From assembly GCF_026342735.1 (NCBI RefSeq), contig NZ_JAPEMM010000002.1:1116001-1180000 (forward strand): 64,000 bases of DNA, in the 5' to 3' direction. Origin of the DNA: Streptomyces sp. NBC_00193. GTDB lineage: Bacteria; Actinomycetota; Actinomycetes; Streptomycetales; Streptomycetaceae. Of the stretch, positions 42,634 to 51,186 are shown one piece after another (the stretch's first letter is position 1; each line of letters starts with the position of its first letter). The notes beneath the pieces were generated by a model. The model was given only the letters and a program-made list of their open reading frames with translations. It made no database searches and had not been told where the DNA came from. Position numbers and translations under genes: made by a program.

Positions 42634-43866
42634 CTACAACACCTCCGGGCATACGCGGCTCCCCGGAGCCACGACCTTGACGACCGGGACCCCGATCTCC
42701 TCGCGCGTCAGGTCGACGAGGAGGGGCGGATGGGAGAAGGCGGCGGCCGCCCTGTGCACCACGTGCGCGAGGGCGCCGGCCAGACTGTCGTGCGGGACGG
42801 GATCCTCCACGAGGCCCTTGATGTCGGCGGCCGCCGGGCCGGACCGCGCGCTCCGCAGCCGGCCGGCGTCCACGTGGCCGAAGTCGTCCCGGAGGTCGTC
42901 CCGGGCCCCCGAGATGTACGCGAGCCTGGCCTGTGCCGCTTCGGAGACGGCGCGGGTGAGGGCGATCTCCGGGCTGAGGTGGCAGCCGAAGCCGAACATC
43001 GGCGCCGGGTACTCCTCGCTCGCCACCCAGGACAGGAAGCACGGCAGGCCGGTGGGCGACGGAACGAGGCGGACCTCCAGGGTGACGTCGGCCCGCTCGA
43101 TCAGCGTGCACAGCTCGTCGGCGACCGGCGACCCGAGGGAGCGCGGGTCGACGCGTACGCCCATCTCCCCGCCCCCGGTGACCGCGGCCGTCATCGCGTC
43201 GCGCTCGATGACCTCGCACAGCGCGTGCAGAGCGGCTTCGATGCGGGTGTTCCCGCTGGCCAGGCCGTTCGTCGACTCGAAGAACACCGGCGGGTTCCAG
43301 TCGGTGTGCTCCTCCAGCGTCAGCCGGACCACGTTCACGGGAACGAGGGTGCGCGCTCCGTCGACCAGGGATCGGGCCGCCACCCAGTCCAGCGGCAGCC
43401 CGTCGTGCAGCAGGCTCGGCGCGGAGGGCGCCAATGCGCCCACCTCGTAGCCCAGTTGTGTACGGAGCTTGCGGGGCGTGGCGGTCAGCGCGGGCAGGGC
43501 CGGCTGTTCCACGTGCCAGGTCTCGACCGATTCCATCACCGCCGAGAGCCTGGCCAGTTCGGGTGTCATCCCCTTGCCCTGGGAGACGGCGAGCGTTCTG
43601 GAGAGCGGCCGGATCGCCTGGAAGGTCGGGATGCCGATGGAGTCGAGACGGGTGATGTCGGCGACCCGGGTGACGCCCACCTTGGCGGCAGCCCGGGTCG
43701 CCATCTCCCAGGTGGCCTTGGGCGGTTGGGCCCGGTCGGTGCCGGGGAGGCGGTGTACGGAGCGGTCGTGCGGCGTGGCGAGCCAGGCCAGGGGCGCATC
43801 GCCCGTCTGCACGGAGTCGCCCCTCTGCACGGTGTCACCCGTCTGCACGGTGTCGTCGGTCTGCAC
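42634..43866 (-). CDS. YcaO-domain ATP-dependent cyclodehydratase/thioamidation enzyme
   Basis: 410 residues. ATP-site segments are visible: SAVMESVETWH, then ALCEVIERDAM, and the later helix TRAVSEAAQARLAYISGARDD. It lacks the proline-rich C-terminal tail of azoline-forming YcaO enzymes that use an E1-like partner and ends in CPEVL, which fits a TfuA-dependent type. The reaction is activation of a peptide amide oxygen with ATP, here probably to form a thioamide. It follows the ABC permease by 19 bp and is joined to tfuA. GTG 43866 has an AGGAG site; the first 24 codons are four 18-bp tandem units each beginning with GTG. Confidence 0.92.
   Translation of the reverse strand: MQTDDTVQTGDTVQRGDSVQTGDAPLAWLATPHDRSVHRLPGTDRAQPPKATWEMATRAAAKVGVTRVADITRLDSIGIPTFQAIRPLSRTLAVSQGKGMTPELARLSAVMESVETWHVEQPALPALTATPRKLRTQLGYEVGALAPSAPSLLHDGLPLDWVAARSLVDGARTLVPVNVVRLTLEEHTDWNPPVFFESTNGLASGNTRIEAALHALCEVIERDAMTAAVTGGGEMGVRVDPRSLGSPVADELCTLIERADVTLEVRLVPSPTGLPCFLSWVASEEYPAPMFGFGCHLSPEIALTRAVSEAAQARLAYISGARDDLRDDFGHVDAGRLRSARSGPAAADIKGLVEDPVPHDSLAGALAHVVHRAAAAFSHPPLLVDLTREEIGVPVVKVVAPGSRVCPEVL
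43795..43866. repeat. Four 18-bp tandem units at the YcaO start
   Basis: Coding-strand units of the form GTGCAGACGGGTGACACC, encoding a hexapeptide repeat (MQTDDT, VQTGDT, VQRGDS, VQTGDA). Every unit begins with GTG in the reading frame. Confidence 0.85.
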
Positions 43867-43885
43867 GGTGGGGAGCTCCTGCGGG

Positions 43886-44695
43886 TCAGAGGTTCCGGGT
43901 GCGCCGCAACAGCGCCCGGCCGGCGACGAAGTTGGCGACGATCGCGACGACGGCGAGCACCACCAGGGAGGGCCAGGCCTTGCCCAGGCCGAAGATCGCG
44001 GCGTCGCGCATCCCGGTGACGGCGTACGACACCGGGTTCACGGTCGAGATCCACCGCAGCACGGTGGGAAGCTGCTGGGAGGTGGACAGCGACGGCGCGG
44101 CGAAGACGAGGACGGGCACCGACACGCTGGTGAGCACCATGAAGGTGCGGTAGTCGCTGATGAGGACGGCCGCCGCGAGGTACAGCCCGTTGAACGCCAC
44201 CGACGAGAGCACCAGGGCCAGCAGCAGCCAGATCCAGTGGGACGCGTGGAACGGGTAGTCGAAGATGATCGCGGCGACGGCCAGGGCCAGCAGGCTCTGG
44301 GCCAGCACGAGCGAGACCCCGGCCAGCAGCTTGCCGGCCAGGAAGCGCGAGCGGCGCAGCGGCCAGCTCCAGAGCTGGGTCGACACCCCGCTCATCTCCT
44401 CCTGGAACATCGCCATGCCCGTCGTGCCGGAGGCGCTGACCACCGACATGGCCAGCACCATGGGGAGGAGGAAGACGGCGAAGGGGAGGGTCTCGCCGCG
44501 GTAGGTGATGTTCCCGACGACGTTGCCCAGCGAGGTGTTCACCAGGAGCAGGTACACGAGCATGGGGGTCAGGCCGAGGATCAGGTTGACCCTGTTGCGG
44601 GCGAGGAGCGCGTACTCGCGGTAGAACACGGCGGTGAAGTCCGCCGGCTTGCCCGACGCGACCGGTGCGGTGGTCTTGAATCCCAGGTCGGCCAC
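43886..44695 (-). CDS. ABC-2 type exporter permease
   Basis: 269 residues with six hydrophobic helices in the ABC-2 pattern (FYREYALLARNRVNLILG at the start, LWSWPLRRSRFLAGKL in the loop). Pairs with the ATPase 4 bp upstream. In this locus it most likely exports the modified peptide or gives self-protection. ATG 44695. Confidence 0.9.
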   Translation of the reverse strand: MADLGFKTTAPVASGKPADFTAVFYREYALLARNRVNLILGLTPMLVYLLLVNTSLGNVVGNITYRGETLPFAVFLLPMVLAMSVVSASGTTGMAMFQEEMSGVSTQLWSWPLRRSRFLAGKLLAGVSLVLAQSLLALAVAAIIFDYPFHASHWIWLLLALVLSSVAFNGLYLAAAVLISDYRTFMVLTSVSVPVLVFAAPSLSTSQQLPTVLRWISTVNPVSYAVTGMRDAAIFGLGKAWPSLVVLAVVAIVANFVAGRALLRRTRNL

Positions 44696-44699
44696 GGTG

Positions 44700-45641
44700 T
44701 CAGCCCTCGTTCCCGGTCATGCGCAGGAAGACCTGCTCCAGCGAGTCGGTGACGGTGGAGATTCCGGAGATCGCGACCCCGGAGTCGTGGCAGTGCCGGG
44801 ACAGTTGCGGCAGCACGTCCCGGACCTGCGCGTTCTCGATGCGCACCTCGGCGTCCTGGACCGTCGCGGCCAGTCCGGCCGTGGCCGCCCACTCCTTGAC
44901 GACCTTGGCGCCGACCACGTCGTCGACGCTGACGAGCAGGTGCGCTCCGCCGAACTCCTCGACGAGCTCGCTCGGTTGGGCGAAGCGAACCACCTTGCCC
45001 TGGTTGATGACCAGGACCCGCTGGGCGTTGCGCTCCAGTTCCTGGATGATGTGGCTGGTCCAGATCACGGTCATGCCGTACTCCTCGCGCAGCCACCGGA
45101 CGAAGCGCTCGATCTGGTGCCGGCCGGCCACGTCCAGCCCGGCCGAGGGCTCGTCGAGGATGAGGAGTTCGGGGATGGTCAGCAGGGCCCGTACGAGCTG
45201 CAGCCGCTGACGCTGTCCGCCGGAGAGCTGGAAGACGAGCCGGGACAGGTGGTCGGCCAGGCCGAGGTACTCGGCCACCTCCATCGCCCAGGGGCGGGTG
45301 GTGCGCCAGGACAGGCCCTTGAAGCGGGTGGCGATCAGCAGGTTGTCCAGGGCCGAGAGCATCTCGTCGTAGGGGGCGGACTGGTGCATCGCGCCGATGC
45401 CGGTCTTGGCGGCGACCGGGTCGCGGGCCGGGTCCACGCCGAACACCCGGATCCGCCCGGTGGTGGGCGGGGTGACGCCGCAGATCATCTTCATCAGGGT
45501 GGTCTTTCCGGCACCGTTGGGTCCCAGCAGCCCGATGGTCTCGCCTTTGGCTATGTCGAATGAGATTCGGTCGACTGCCGGCGTCTCTTTCCCGCGATAA
45601 CGCTTGGTCAGTTCCTCGGCGTTCACCACACCATTCGCCAC
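44700..45641 (-). CDS. ABC exporter ATPase
   Basis: 313 residues. Walker A GPNGAGKTT, signature LSGGQRQRLQ, Walker B LLILDEPSAGLD, and a C-terminal DUF4162-like part. First gene of the YcaO operon; a 198-bp divergent gap leads to the ATP-grasp gene at 45840 and should hold both promoters. ATG 45641. Confidence 0.92.
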   Translation of the reverse strand: MANGVVNAEELTKRYRGKETPAVDRISFDIAKGETIGLLGPNGAGKTTLMKMICGVTPPTTGRIRVFGVDPARDPVAAKTGIGAMHQSAPYDEMLSALDNLLIATRFKGLSWRTTRPWAMEVAEYLGLADHLSRLVFQLSGGQRQRLQLVRALLTIPELLILDEPSAGLDVAGRHQIERFVRWLREEYGMTVIWTSHIIQELERNAQRVLVINQGKVVRFAQPSELVEEFGGAHLLVSVDDVVGAKVVKEWAATAGLAATVQDAEVRIENAQVRDVLPQLSRHCHDSGVAISGISTVTDSLEQVFLRMTGNEG

Positions 45642-45839
45642 GGTCCGCCCTCCACAATGTGATCGATGTTTCTCTTGGTGTTTCTCCGGTTCGGTGTTCT
45701 CCGGCTCGGCCGGTCGAGTTGCTGCGGCTGGACGTTACGCCCGCGGGACGGCACGGAAGCGACCCCAGTGCCCAAGCTGCCTGGGAACTGCCTCCGTTCT
45801 GCCGCCTCCCGTGCCGTTCCCGTTGGCTAGCATGCGCAG

Positions 45840-46823
45840 ATGAGCCGTTCAGGACAGGCGGAATACCGTGACGGCCAATCCGTTGTGGTTCTGGTGAATT
45901 GCGCGGGCGGTCGTGAATTGGAGGTCGTTCGCGATGCTTTGACGGGTCCTCTGGAAACTCCGGCGATACTGATCCGGCAGGAAGAACTCATGTCGACGCC
46001 CCTGGCTCTGGACGTGGACTCCGGCCTGCTGGAGGTGGCCGGGCGCCGGGTCAGACCGGCCGTGGTGTGGGTACGGCACGGTTCGGCCTGCGCACTGATG
46101 GCGCAGACGAAGCCCGCCGGTTCGATGAATCCGCTGCGGGCCGAGTCCTGGTCCGGGTTCCTCCGGCAGGTGGCAGCCACGGCGGACGCCGCACTGCCCG
46201 GCGGCACGGTCGTCGGGCCGGGCCAGCTGGCGCAGGCGCGCCGGCTGGGCGTGCGCACGCCCCGTACGGTCGTCACCAACGACGTGCCGGCGGGGGCGCG
46301 CGCGGTGGGGGCGCCGACCCTCGTGGTCAAGACTCCGGACTTCCGGCTGTTCGAGCCGGACCGGCGCAACTGGAAGGCCGTCCTGCCCTCGGTCGTGGGC
46401 CGGGAGGCGGTGGAACAGGGCCCCGGACCGGCCCCGGGCGTCGCGGGAGAGCGCCCGGTCGTGGTCCAGGAGTACGTGCCGCACGCGCGCGAGCTGCGCG
46501 TCTATCACCTCGACGGCGGGATCTGCGCCTTCGAGGTCCACAAGCCCGGTCCGTCGAGCCCCATGACGGATCCCGACAGCGTCACCGTGACGCGCGTCGA
46601 CTGCCCGCCCCCGGCGGCCGAGGCGGTGCGCACCCTGTGCACCGCCTGGAACCTGCGCTACGGGGCGTTCGACCTGCTCGTGTCCGACACCGGGGAGGCG
46701 GTGTTCCTGGAGGCCAACCCGGACGGGGACTGGCTCTGGTTCGAACGCAAGGCGCGCTGGCACGGCGTCTCGTTCATGGCCGCCGTCATGGTCCGCGCGT
46801 TGTTCGTACGCAGTACGTCCTGA
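45840..46823 (+). CDS. ATP-grasp ligase, graspetide-synthetase-like
   Basis: 327 residues. Central ATP-grasp features: VVKTPDFRLFEP, VVVQEYVPHARELRVYHLDGG, and the end motif FLEANPDGDWLWFE, which is very close to the FLEVNPNGQWLW-type signature of microviridin/graspetide and MvdD-like enzymes. Such ligases make ester or amide crosslinks between side chains in a precursor peptide. No typical graspetide precursor lies next to it, so the substrate is open. It heads the plus-strand operon. ATG 45840 has no strong ribosome site. Confidence 0.8.
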   Translation: MSRSGQAEYRDGQSVVVLVNCAGGRELEVVRDALTGPLETPAILIRQEELMSTPLALDVDSGLLEVAGRRVRPAVVWVRHGSACALMAQTKPAGSMNPLRAESWSGFLRQVAATADAALPGGTVVGPGQLAQARRLGVRTPRTVVTNDVPAGARAVGAPTLVVKTPDFRLFEPDRRNWKAVLPSVVGREAVEQGPGPAPGVAGERPVVVQEYVPHARELRVYHLDGGICAFEVHKPGPSSPMTDPDSVTVTRVDCPPPAAEAVRTLCTAWNLRYGAFDLLVSDTGEAVFLEANPDGDWLWFERKARWHGVSFMAAVMVRALFVRSTS

Positions 46824-46874
46824 GGGAGAGCGTCGTGAGGCGTCGTGAGGAGAGCGTCGTGAGGAGAGCGTCGT
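46822..46874. repeat. Four ribosome-site/GTG repeat units before the LuxR-type gene
   Basis: Units of GAGGAGAGCGTCGT (14 bp; the second unit shortened to 10 bp) from the ATP-grasp stop to the GTG 46873. Each unit contains GGAGAG followed by GTG; because the period is 14 the copies lie in different frames, and only the last GTG opens the gene. Confidence 0.8.
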
Positions 46875-47352
46875 GGAGCTCTCGCCGGTGACGGCGATAC
46901 GGGGTACGGCGATACGGGGTGCCGAGATCTCCAGCCGGGGCCTGGTGCTCGTGGCCCTGGTGGCGCGGGGTCATACGACCGACCGCGTGGCCCGTGCGCT
47001 GCGCCTGAGCAGGCACACGGTGGGCGAGGAGATCAGTGTCCTGCTCGACAGGTTCAACTGCAGGAACAGAGCTGAGCTGGTGGCCTACTGCTACGTCCAC
47101 CGGCTCCTGCCGATCGATGTCTGGCCGCCGCCGTGCGGCCCCGTGAAAGGGGTGGGTGACGTGTTCGACCCTCTGACCGCTCTGCGCGAGGCCGGGCTTC
47201 CGGTCGACCAGTTGAGCTCCGCGCAGCGCGAGGTGCTGGCGGGCCTGACCGAGGAGGAGACGTCGGTCGTCGTATCGGTGCAGCTGCGGCTGGTCGAGGC
47301 GGATTCCGGTGCGGATGCCGAGGTGTGGGCGCACGACCTGAAGCTGCTCTGA
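46873..47352 (+). CDS. LuxR-type HTH fused to a RiPP leader-like domain
   Basis: 159 residues. Residues about 18-78 are a LuxR-type HTH (SSRGLVLVALVARGHTTDRVARAL with recognition helix SRHTVGEEI). After a Pro-rich linker (VWPPPCGPVKG), residues 97-159 align without gaps to residues 2-45 and beyond of the precursor peptide at 58398: shared F-x-x-L-x-x-L-R-x-A-G, then A-x-L-T-x-E-E-T-x-V and S-x-x-x-R-L, about 18 of 44 identical. It has no sensory domain other than this leader mimic. It may be a regulator whose leader domain is bound by the PqqD-like or rSAM protein, so that free modification enzyme is sensed. Gene lies 8 bp before the cyclase gene. Confidence 0.75.
   Translation: MELSPVTAIRGTAIRGAEISSRGLVLVALVARGHTTDRVARALRLSRHTVGEEISVLLDRFNCRNRAELVAYCYVHRLLPIDVWPPPCGPVKGVGDVFDPLTALREAGLPVDQLSSAQREVLAGLTEEETSVVVSVQLRLVEADSGADAEVWAHDLKLL
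47161..47352 (+). CDS. Possible internal start: stand-alone leader-domain peptide
   Basis: GTG 47161 lies inside the LuxR-type gene in the same frame and starts exactly at the first residue of the leader-like domain. A GAAAGGGGTGGG ribosome-site-like run stands 5-16 nt upstream. Translation from here gives a 63-residue peptide ending in a WAHDLKLL tail without cysteine. It could be a second precursor or decoy peptide. The alternative is that only the fusion is made. Confidence 0.4.
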   Translation: MFDPLTALREAGLPVDQLSSAQREVLAGLTEEETSVVVSVQLRLVEADSGADAEVWAHDLKLL

Positions 47353-47359
47353 GCGCGGC

Positions 47360-50302
47360 ATGAGCCGGAGACTGGTGGTCGTTCTCTTCCTCGATCTGGT
47401 CGGGTGGACCCGGCTCGCCGAGCGCGTGGACCCGGAGCCGCTGCAACGGCTGCTCGACGAGTACTACGAGATCTGCTCGGCCGCGGTGGAGGAGCACGGC
47501 GGGGTCGTCGAGAAGTTCATCGGCGACGCCGTCATGGCGGTCTTCGGAGCCGACACCTCCCAGGAGGACGACGCTCCGCGGGCGCTGCGCACGGCGATGC
47601 GGATCCGCGCCGAGGTCCGTGACCTGCGCACGCCCGCCACCGACGCCGCCCCGGTCGAGGTCCATTGCGGGATCGCGGCCGGTGAGGCGCTGGTGACGCG
47701 TTCGGCCCGGGCCGGCATCCGGGTCGTCGGCGACGTGGTCAACCTCGCCGCACGGCTCCAGTCGCTGGCGGTCGCCGGGGAGATCATCGTGAACGAGACC
47801 GTGGCGCACCTGGCCCGTCCGCACTACGCGATGGTCCCGATGCCTCCGGTGGCCCTGAAGGGCAAGGCCGAGCCGGTGCCCGTGCTGCTGGTCACCGGTG
47901 AGGCGGCCGACGGCGGGGCCGGCGAGGACTCCCTCATGGTGGACCGCGGTGCCGAACGCCACCGGCTGCGCCGGATCTACCACCGGGTGGCCCGGGAGCG
48001 GCGCGCGGAACTGGTGACGGTGCTCGGACCCCCCGGTATCGGCAAGACCCGGCTGGTCCGGGAGGCCGTGGACGACCTCGTCGCGGCCGGGGCGCGGCCC
48101 GTCGCGGTGTTCGGCAACTGCCAGTCCTACGGAACGGCCGGGAACTACGGGGCGCTCGTCGAAATGCTGGACGCACTGACCCGGCGGGCGCCGTCCTGCG
48201 CGGAGCTGCTGCGGGCGGACGAGCGGATCGCCGCAGTGCTCGCGGCGCTGCGCGACGCCTCGCTCCCCCGGCGGGTCGGAGCCGTTCCGGGCCCGGGCGT
48301 GGAGGAGGTGTCCTGGGCGACCCGGGAGCTGCTGACCGCGGCGGCCGGCGACCCGCTCGTCGTGGTGTGGGACAACCTCGCGTGGGCCGGGCAGTCGCTC
48401 CTGCGGCTCATCGGCGAGCTGATGGACGGCCTGCGGGACCTCCCGCTGCTGATGGTGTGCGTGTCCAGACCGGAGCCGGCGGGCCGGGACGCGTCGCAGG
48501 AGGCGGACGTGATCGAGGTCGGGGCGCTGGTCCCGGCCGACAGTGCGCGGCTGGCGTTCTCGCTGGCCGGGCGCGGGAGCGGCGACGAGGTGGAACTGCA
48601 CGGGCTCGACCTGGCCGAACAGGTCGACCGGGTCGCCCTCTACAGTGCGGGCAACCCGCTGTACATCCGGCTGATGATGGACTGGCTGAGGAACGGCCGG
48701 ACCGTCGACGAGGTGCCGCCGAGCATCACGGCCATGGTGGGGGCGATGATCGACCGGCTGCCCGCGCCGGGCCGGCGGCTGCTGGGCGCCGCTTCGGTGA
48801 TCGGGCCCTCGTTCACCCTGGAGCAGCTCGCACTGCTGGGCGAGCCGGCTCCGGAGGCGGCGGTCGCGGAGCTCGCCGGCCGGCGGCTGTTCCGGGCCAC
48901 GGAGGAAGAGGGGGGCTACCGCTTCGTCCAGCAGCCGGTGCACGAAGTGGCGTACGGCAGGCTGGAGAAGGAGCAGCGCGTCTCCTGGCACCGGCGGCTG
49001 GCCGAGCACGGTTTCAGCCCCGGCTTCCACCTCGAAGCCGCCACCCGGCTCCTCGGAGGGCTGCGCCCGGACGATGCGGAGCTGCCGGAGCTGGCGCGGC
49101 AGGCGGCCGGGGCCCTGCTCGGTGAGGGCACCGTGGCGCTGCGGCAGCGTGACGTGCCGACGGCGATCGGACTGCTCGGACGGGCGCTCGTACTGGCGCG
49201 GGGCGGGCCGGACCGGTGCCGGTCGGTCGCGGCCGTCCGGCTGAGCGACGCCCTCATGCTGTCCGGGGACACCCGGGGTGCGCTGGAGGTGGCGGAGGAG
49301 GGCCCGTGGCGCGCCACGTCGCCCCCCGCGCTGATACGGGTACAGCGGCTCCTGCTGGCCGCCCGGCTCGGCAAGGTCACGGCGGCCGACGTGGCGGGGC
49401 TGCGGGCCGCGCTCGACGGACTCGACGGCGAGGAGCCCGACCGGTCCGCCCGGTGCCGGTTCGAGCAGCTGCTGATGCTGATCCACTTGGACGGCGGCCG
49501 GTTCGGGGCGGCCGAGGAGGCGGCCTGCGCCGCGCTCGACCATGCCCGCGGCGTCGGCGACGCGTACGAGGAGGACCGGCTGCTGGTGGCGCTGTGCGAG
49601 ATCCGGCAGTGGTCGCCGAGTCCGATGGCGCAGAAGCTCGCGGGATGCGCGGAGCTGCTGGAGCGGTTCGCCGCCGACCGGTTCCTGGCCCTGCCCGCGC
49701 TGGCCGCCCGCGCGCGCTGCCTGGCGCTGACCGGGGACCGCAGCGGTGCGCGTTCGGCGCTGACCGAGGCCGAGTCCGTCGTCGTACAGCTCCGGCTGAC
49801 CCTGGGGCGGGTCCTGGTGGACCAGGTGGCCGCGCTGGCCGCGTCGCTGGACGGTGAGCACGCGGAGGCGGAGCGGCGCTTCGGCCGCGCGGCGGACGCT
49901 CTCGAACAGGCCGGCTACGTCCCGGTCGCGCTGACCATGCGGGTGCAGGCGGCCCGCGAGTGCGCCCGCCGGGACCGGCCGGACGAGGCGGCCCGCCGGA
50001 TCGCGGACCTGCTCGTGCGGCGCGAGGAGATGGACGTCCGGGGGCGGATCCTGTGCCTGACGGCGGCCGTGCTGGGCGCCGCTGCGCAGGGCCGCGCCGA
50101 GCCGATGCGTGCCGAGGTGCTGCGGCTGCTCCGGAACCTCGACGACCCGTGCCTGCGGGGCGAGGTCTGCTTCGACCTGGCCCGGGCCCACCGGTGCCTG
50201 GGCGAGGGGGCCGAGGCCCGCACCATGGCCGGGCTGGCCGCCGAGAGCTACGCGGCCGTCGGCGCGGTGAAGCCGCTGGAGGCGGTACGGGCATGGATCT
50301 GA
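47360..50302 (+). CDS. Class III nucleotide cyclase - AAA/STAND ATPase - TPR protein
   Basis: 980 residues. An N-terminal class III cyclase domain (1 to about 170) with metal aspartates in FLDLVGWT and FIGDAVMAVFG appears intact; a STAND-type ATPase with Walker A GPPGIGKTR (about 220) and DNLAWAGQSLLRL; a C-terminal half of helical TPR-like repeats. Such proteins are large signal integrators. In this operon it may couple peptide production to cell state. ATG 47360 lies 7 nt after the LuxR-type gene; its stop overlaps the subtilisin gene by 10 bp. Confidence 0.85.
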   Translation: MSRRLVVVLFLDLVGWTRLAERVDPEPLQRLLDEYYEICSAAVEEHGGVVEKFIGDAVMAVFGADTSQEDDAPRALRTAMRIRAEVRDLRTPATDAAPVEVHCGIAAGEALVTRSARAGIRVVGDVVNLAARLQSLAVAGEIIVNETVAHLARPHYAMVPMPPVALKGKAEPVPVLLVTGEAADGGAGEDSLMVDRGAERHRLRRIYHRVARERRAELVTVLGPPGIGKTRLVREAVDDLVAAGARPVAVFGNCQSYGTAGNYGALVEMLDALTRRAPSCAELLRADERIAAVLAALRDASLPRRVGAVPGPGVEEVSWATRELLTAAAGDPLVVVWDNLAWAGQSLLRLIGELMDGLRDLPLLMVCVSRPEPAGRDASQEADVIEVGALVPADSARLAFSLAGRGSGDEVELHGLDLAEQVDRVALYSAGNPLYIRLMMDWLRNGRTVDEVPPSITAMVGAMIDRLPAPGRRLLGAASVIGPSFTLEQLALLGEPAPEAAVAELAGRRLFRATEEEGGYRFVQQPVHEVAYGRLEKEQRVSWHRRLAEHGFSPGFHLEAATRLLGGLRPDDAELPELARQAAGALLGEGTVALRQRDVPTAIGLLGRALVLARGGPDRCRSVAAVRLSDALMLSGDTRGALEVAEEGPWRATSPPALIRVQRLLLAARLGKVTAADVAGLRAALDGLDGEEPDRSARCRFEQLLMLIHLDGGRFGAAEEAACAALDHARGVGDAYEEDRLLVALCEIRQWSPSPMAQKLAGCAELLERFAADRFLALPALAARARCLALTGDRSGARSALTEAESVVVQLRLTLGRVLVDQVAALAASLDGEHAEAERRFGRAADALEQAGYVPVALTMRVQAARECARRDRPDEAARRIADLLVRREEMDVRGRILCLTAAVLGAAAQGRAEPMRAEVLRLLRNLDDPCLRGEVCFDLARAHRCLGEGAEARTMAGLAAESYAAVGAVKPLEAVRAWI

Positions 50303-51186
50303 ACGGCGCGCCCTGGCGGCGCGAGCGGCGGCCGCACGCGTCGGGGATGCCCGCGTGGAGCATGCCGGCCGGCGGGGACCCCGGCGAGACCCTGCCGACG
50401 GCCCTGTTCGAGGGGATCGGCCCCCGCTGGGCGTGGGAGGGCGCCGACGGCGAGGGCGTACGGGTCTGCGTGCTCGACAGCGGTGTCCAGGCCGGGCATC
50501 CGCTGGTCGGCACGGTCGAGCGGGCCTGGCAGGTGGTGAGCGCCGAGGGCCGGGCTCCGCGCGTGGAGGAGTGCGAGCCGCTCGACAGCGCCGGGCACGG
50601 GACCGCCTGCGCGGGGATCATCCGCTCCATCGCGCCCCGGGTGTCGCTCAGTTCGCTCAAGGTGCTCGGCGACGGGAGGGCCGGCAGCGCCTCCGCGCTG
50701 ATCGCCGGGCTCGCCTTCGCGATCGAGGAGGGGTTCGACGTCATCAGCATGAGCCTGTCGACGACCAGGGTCGAATTCCGCGACCGGTTGGGCGAGTTGT
50801 GCGACCGGGCCTACTTCCGCCGTACCGCGGTCGTGGCTGCCGCGCACAATCTGCCCATCGAGAGCTTCCCTTGGAACTTCGCCTCGGTGATTTCCGTCGC
50901 CAGCCATGCCGAGCCGGACGGCATGCGCTTCTACTACAACGCCGCTCCCCCGGTCGAGTTCCGGGCCCGGGGGGTGCGCGTACCGGTGGCGAGCCTGGGC
51001 GGCGGCACGGTCCGCAACACCGGCAACAGCTTCGCGGCGCCGCACATGGCCGGGATCGCCGCTCTCGTCCTGAGCAAGCACCCGTGGCTCACGCCGTTCC
51101 AGCTCAAGAGCGTCCTGTACCACTGCGCGGCGAACGTATCGATCCCCGACGTTCCGGTCCGAGGAGAAGGAGGCGGAGAAGAATGA
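50293..51186 (+). CDS. Subtilisin-like (S8) peptidase without signal peptide
   Basis: 297 residues. The triad is complete: D62 in VCVLDSGV, H102 in SAGHGTACAG and S246 in TGNSFAAPHMAG, with oxyanion Asn near 186. There is no signal peptide or large prodomain, so it should act inside the cell, as do leader peptidases and PatA/PatG-like proteases of RiPP pathways. It begins inside the end of the cyclase gene and its stop overlaps the GAF gene (ATGA), so it is part of one tightly coupled operon. A role in cutting the precursor leader is inferred. Confidence 0.9.
   Translation: MDLNGAPWRRERRPHASGMPAWSMPAGGDPGETLPTALFEGIGPRWAWEGADGEGVRVCVLDSGVQAGHPLVGTVERAWQVVSAEGRAPRVEECEPLDSAGHGTACAGIIRSIAPRVSLSSLKVLGDGRAGSASALIAGLAFAIEEGFDVISMSLSTTRVEFRDRLGELCDRAYFRRTAVVAAAHNLPIESFPWNFASVISVASHAEPDGMRFYYNAAPPVEFRARGVRVPVASLGGGTVRNTGNSFAAPHMAGIAALVLSKHPWLTPFQLKSVLYHCAANVSIPDVPVRGEGGGEE

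Noticed and set aside
41227..43866. Thioamitide (thioviridamide-like) cluster
   Set aside because: YcaO and TfuA fit, but no precursor with an Ala-rich core and terminal Cys, no flavoprotein decarboxylase and no kinase-like protein are present.
47054..50191. 1045-codon minus frame opposite the cyclase gene
   Set aside because: Pro/Arg/His-rich shadow of the TPR-coding strand.
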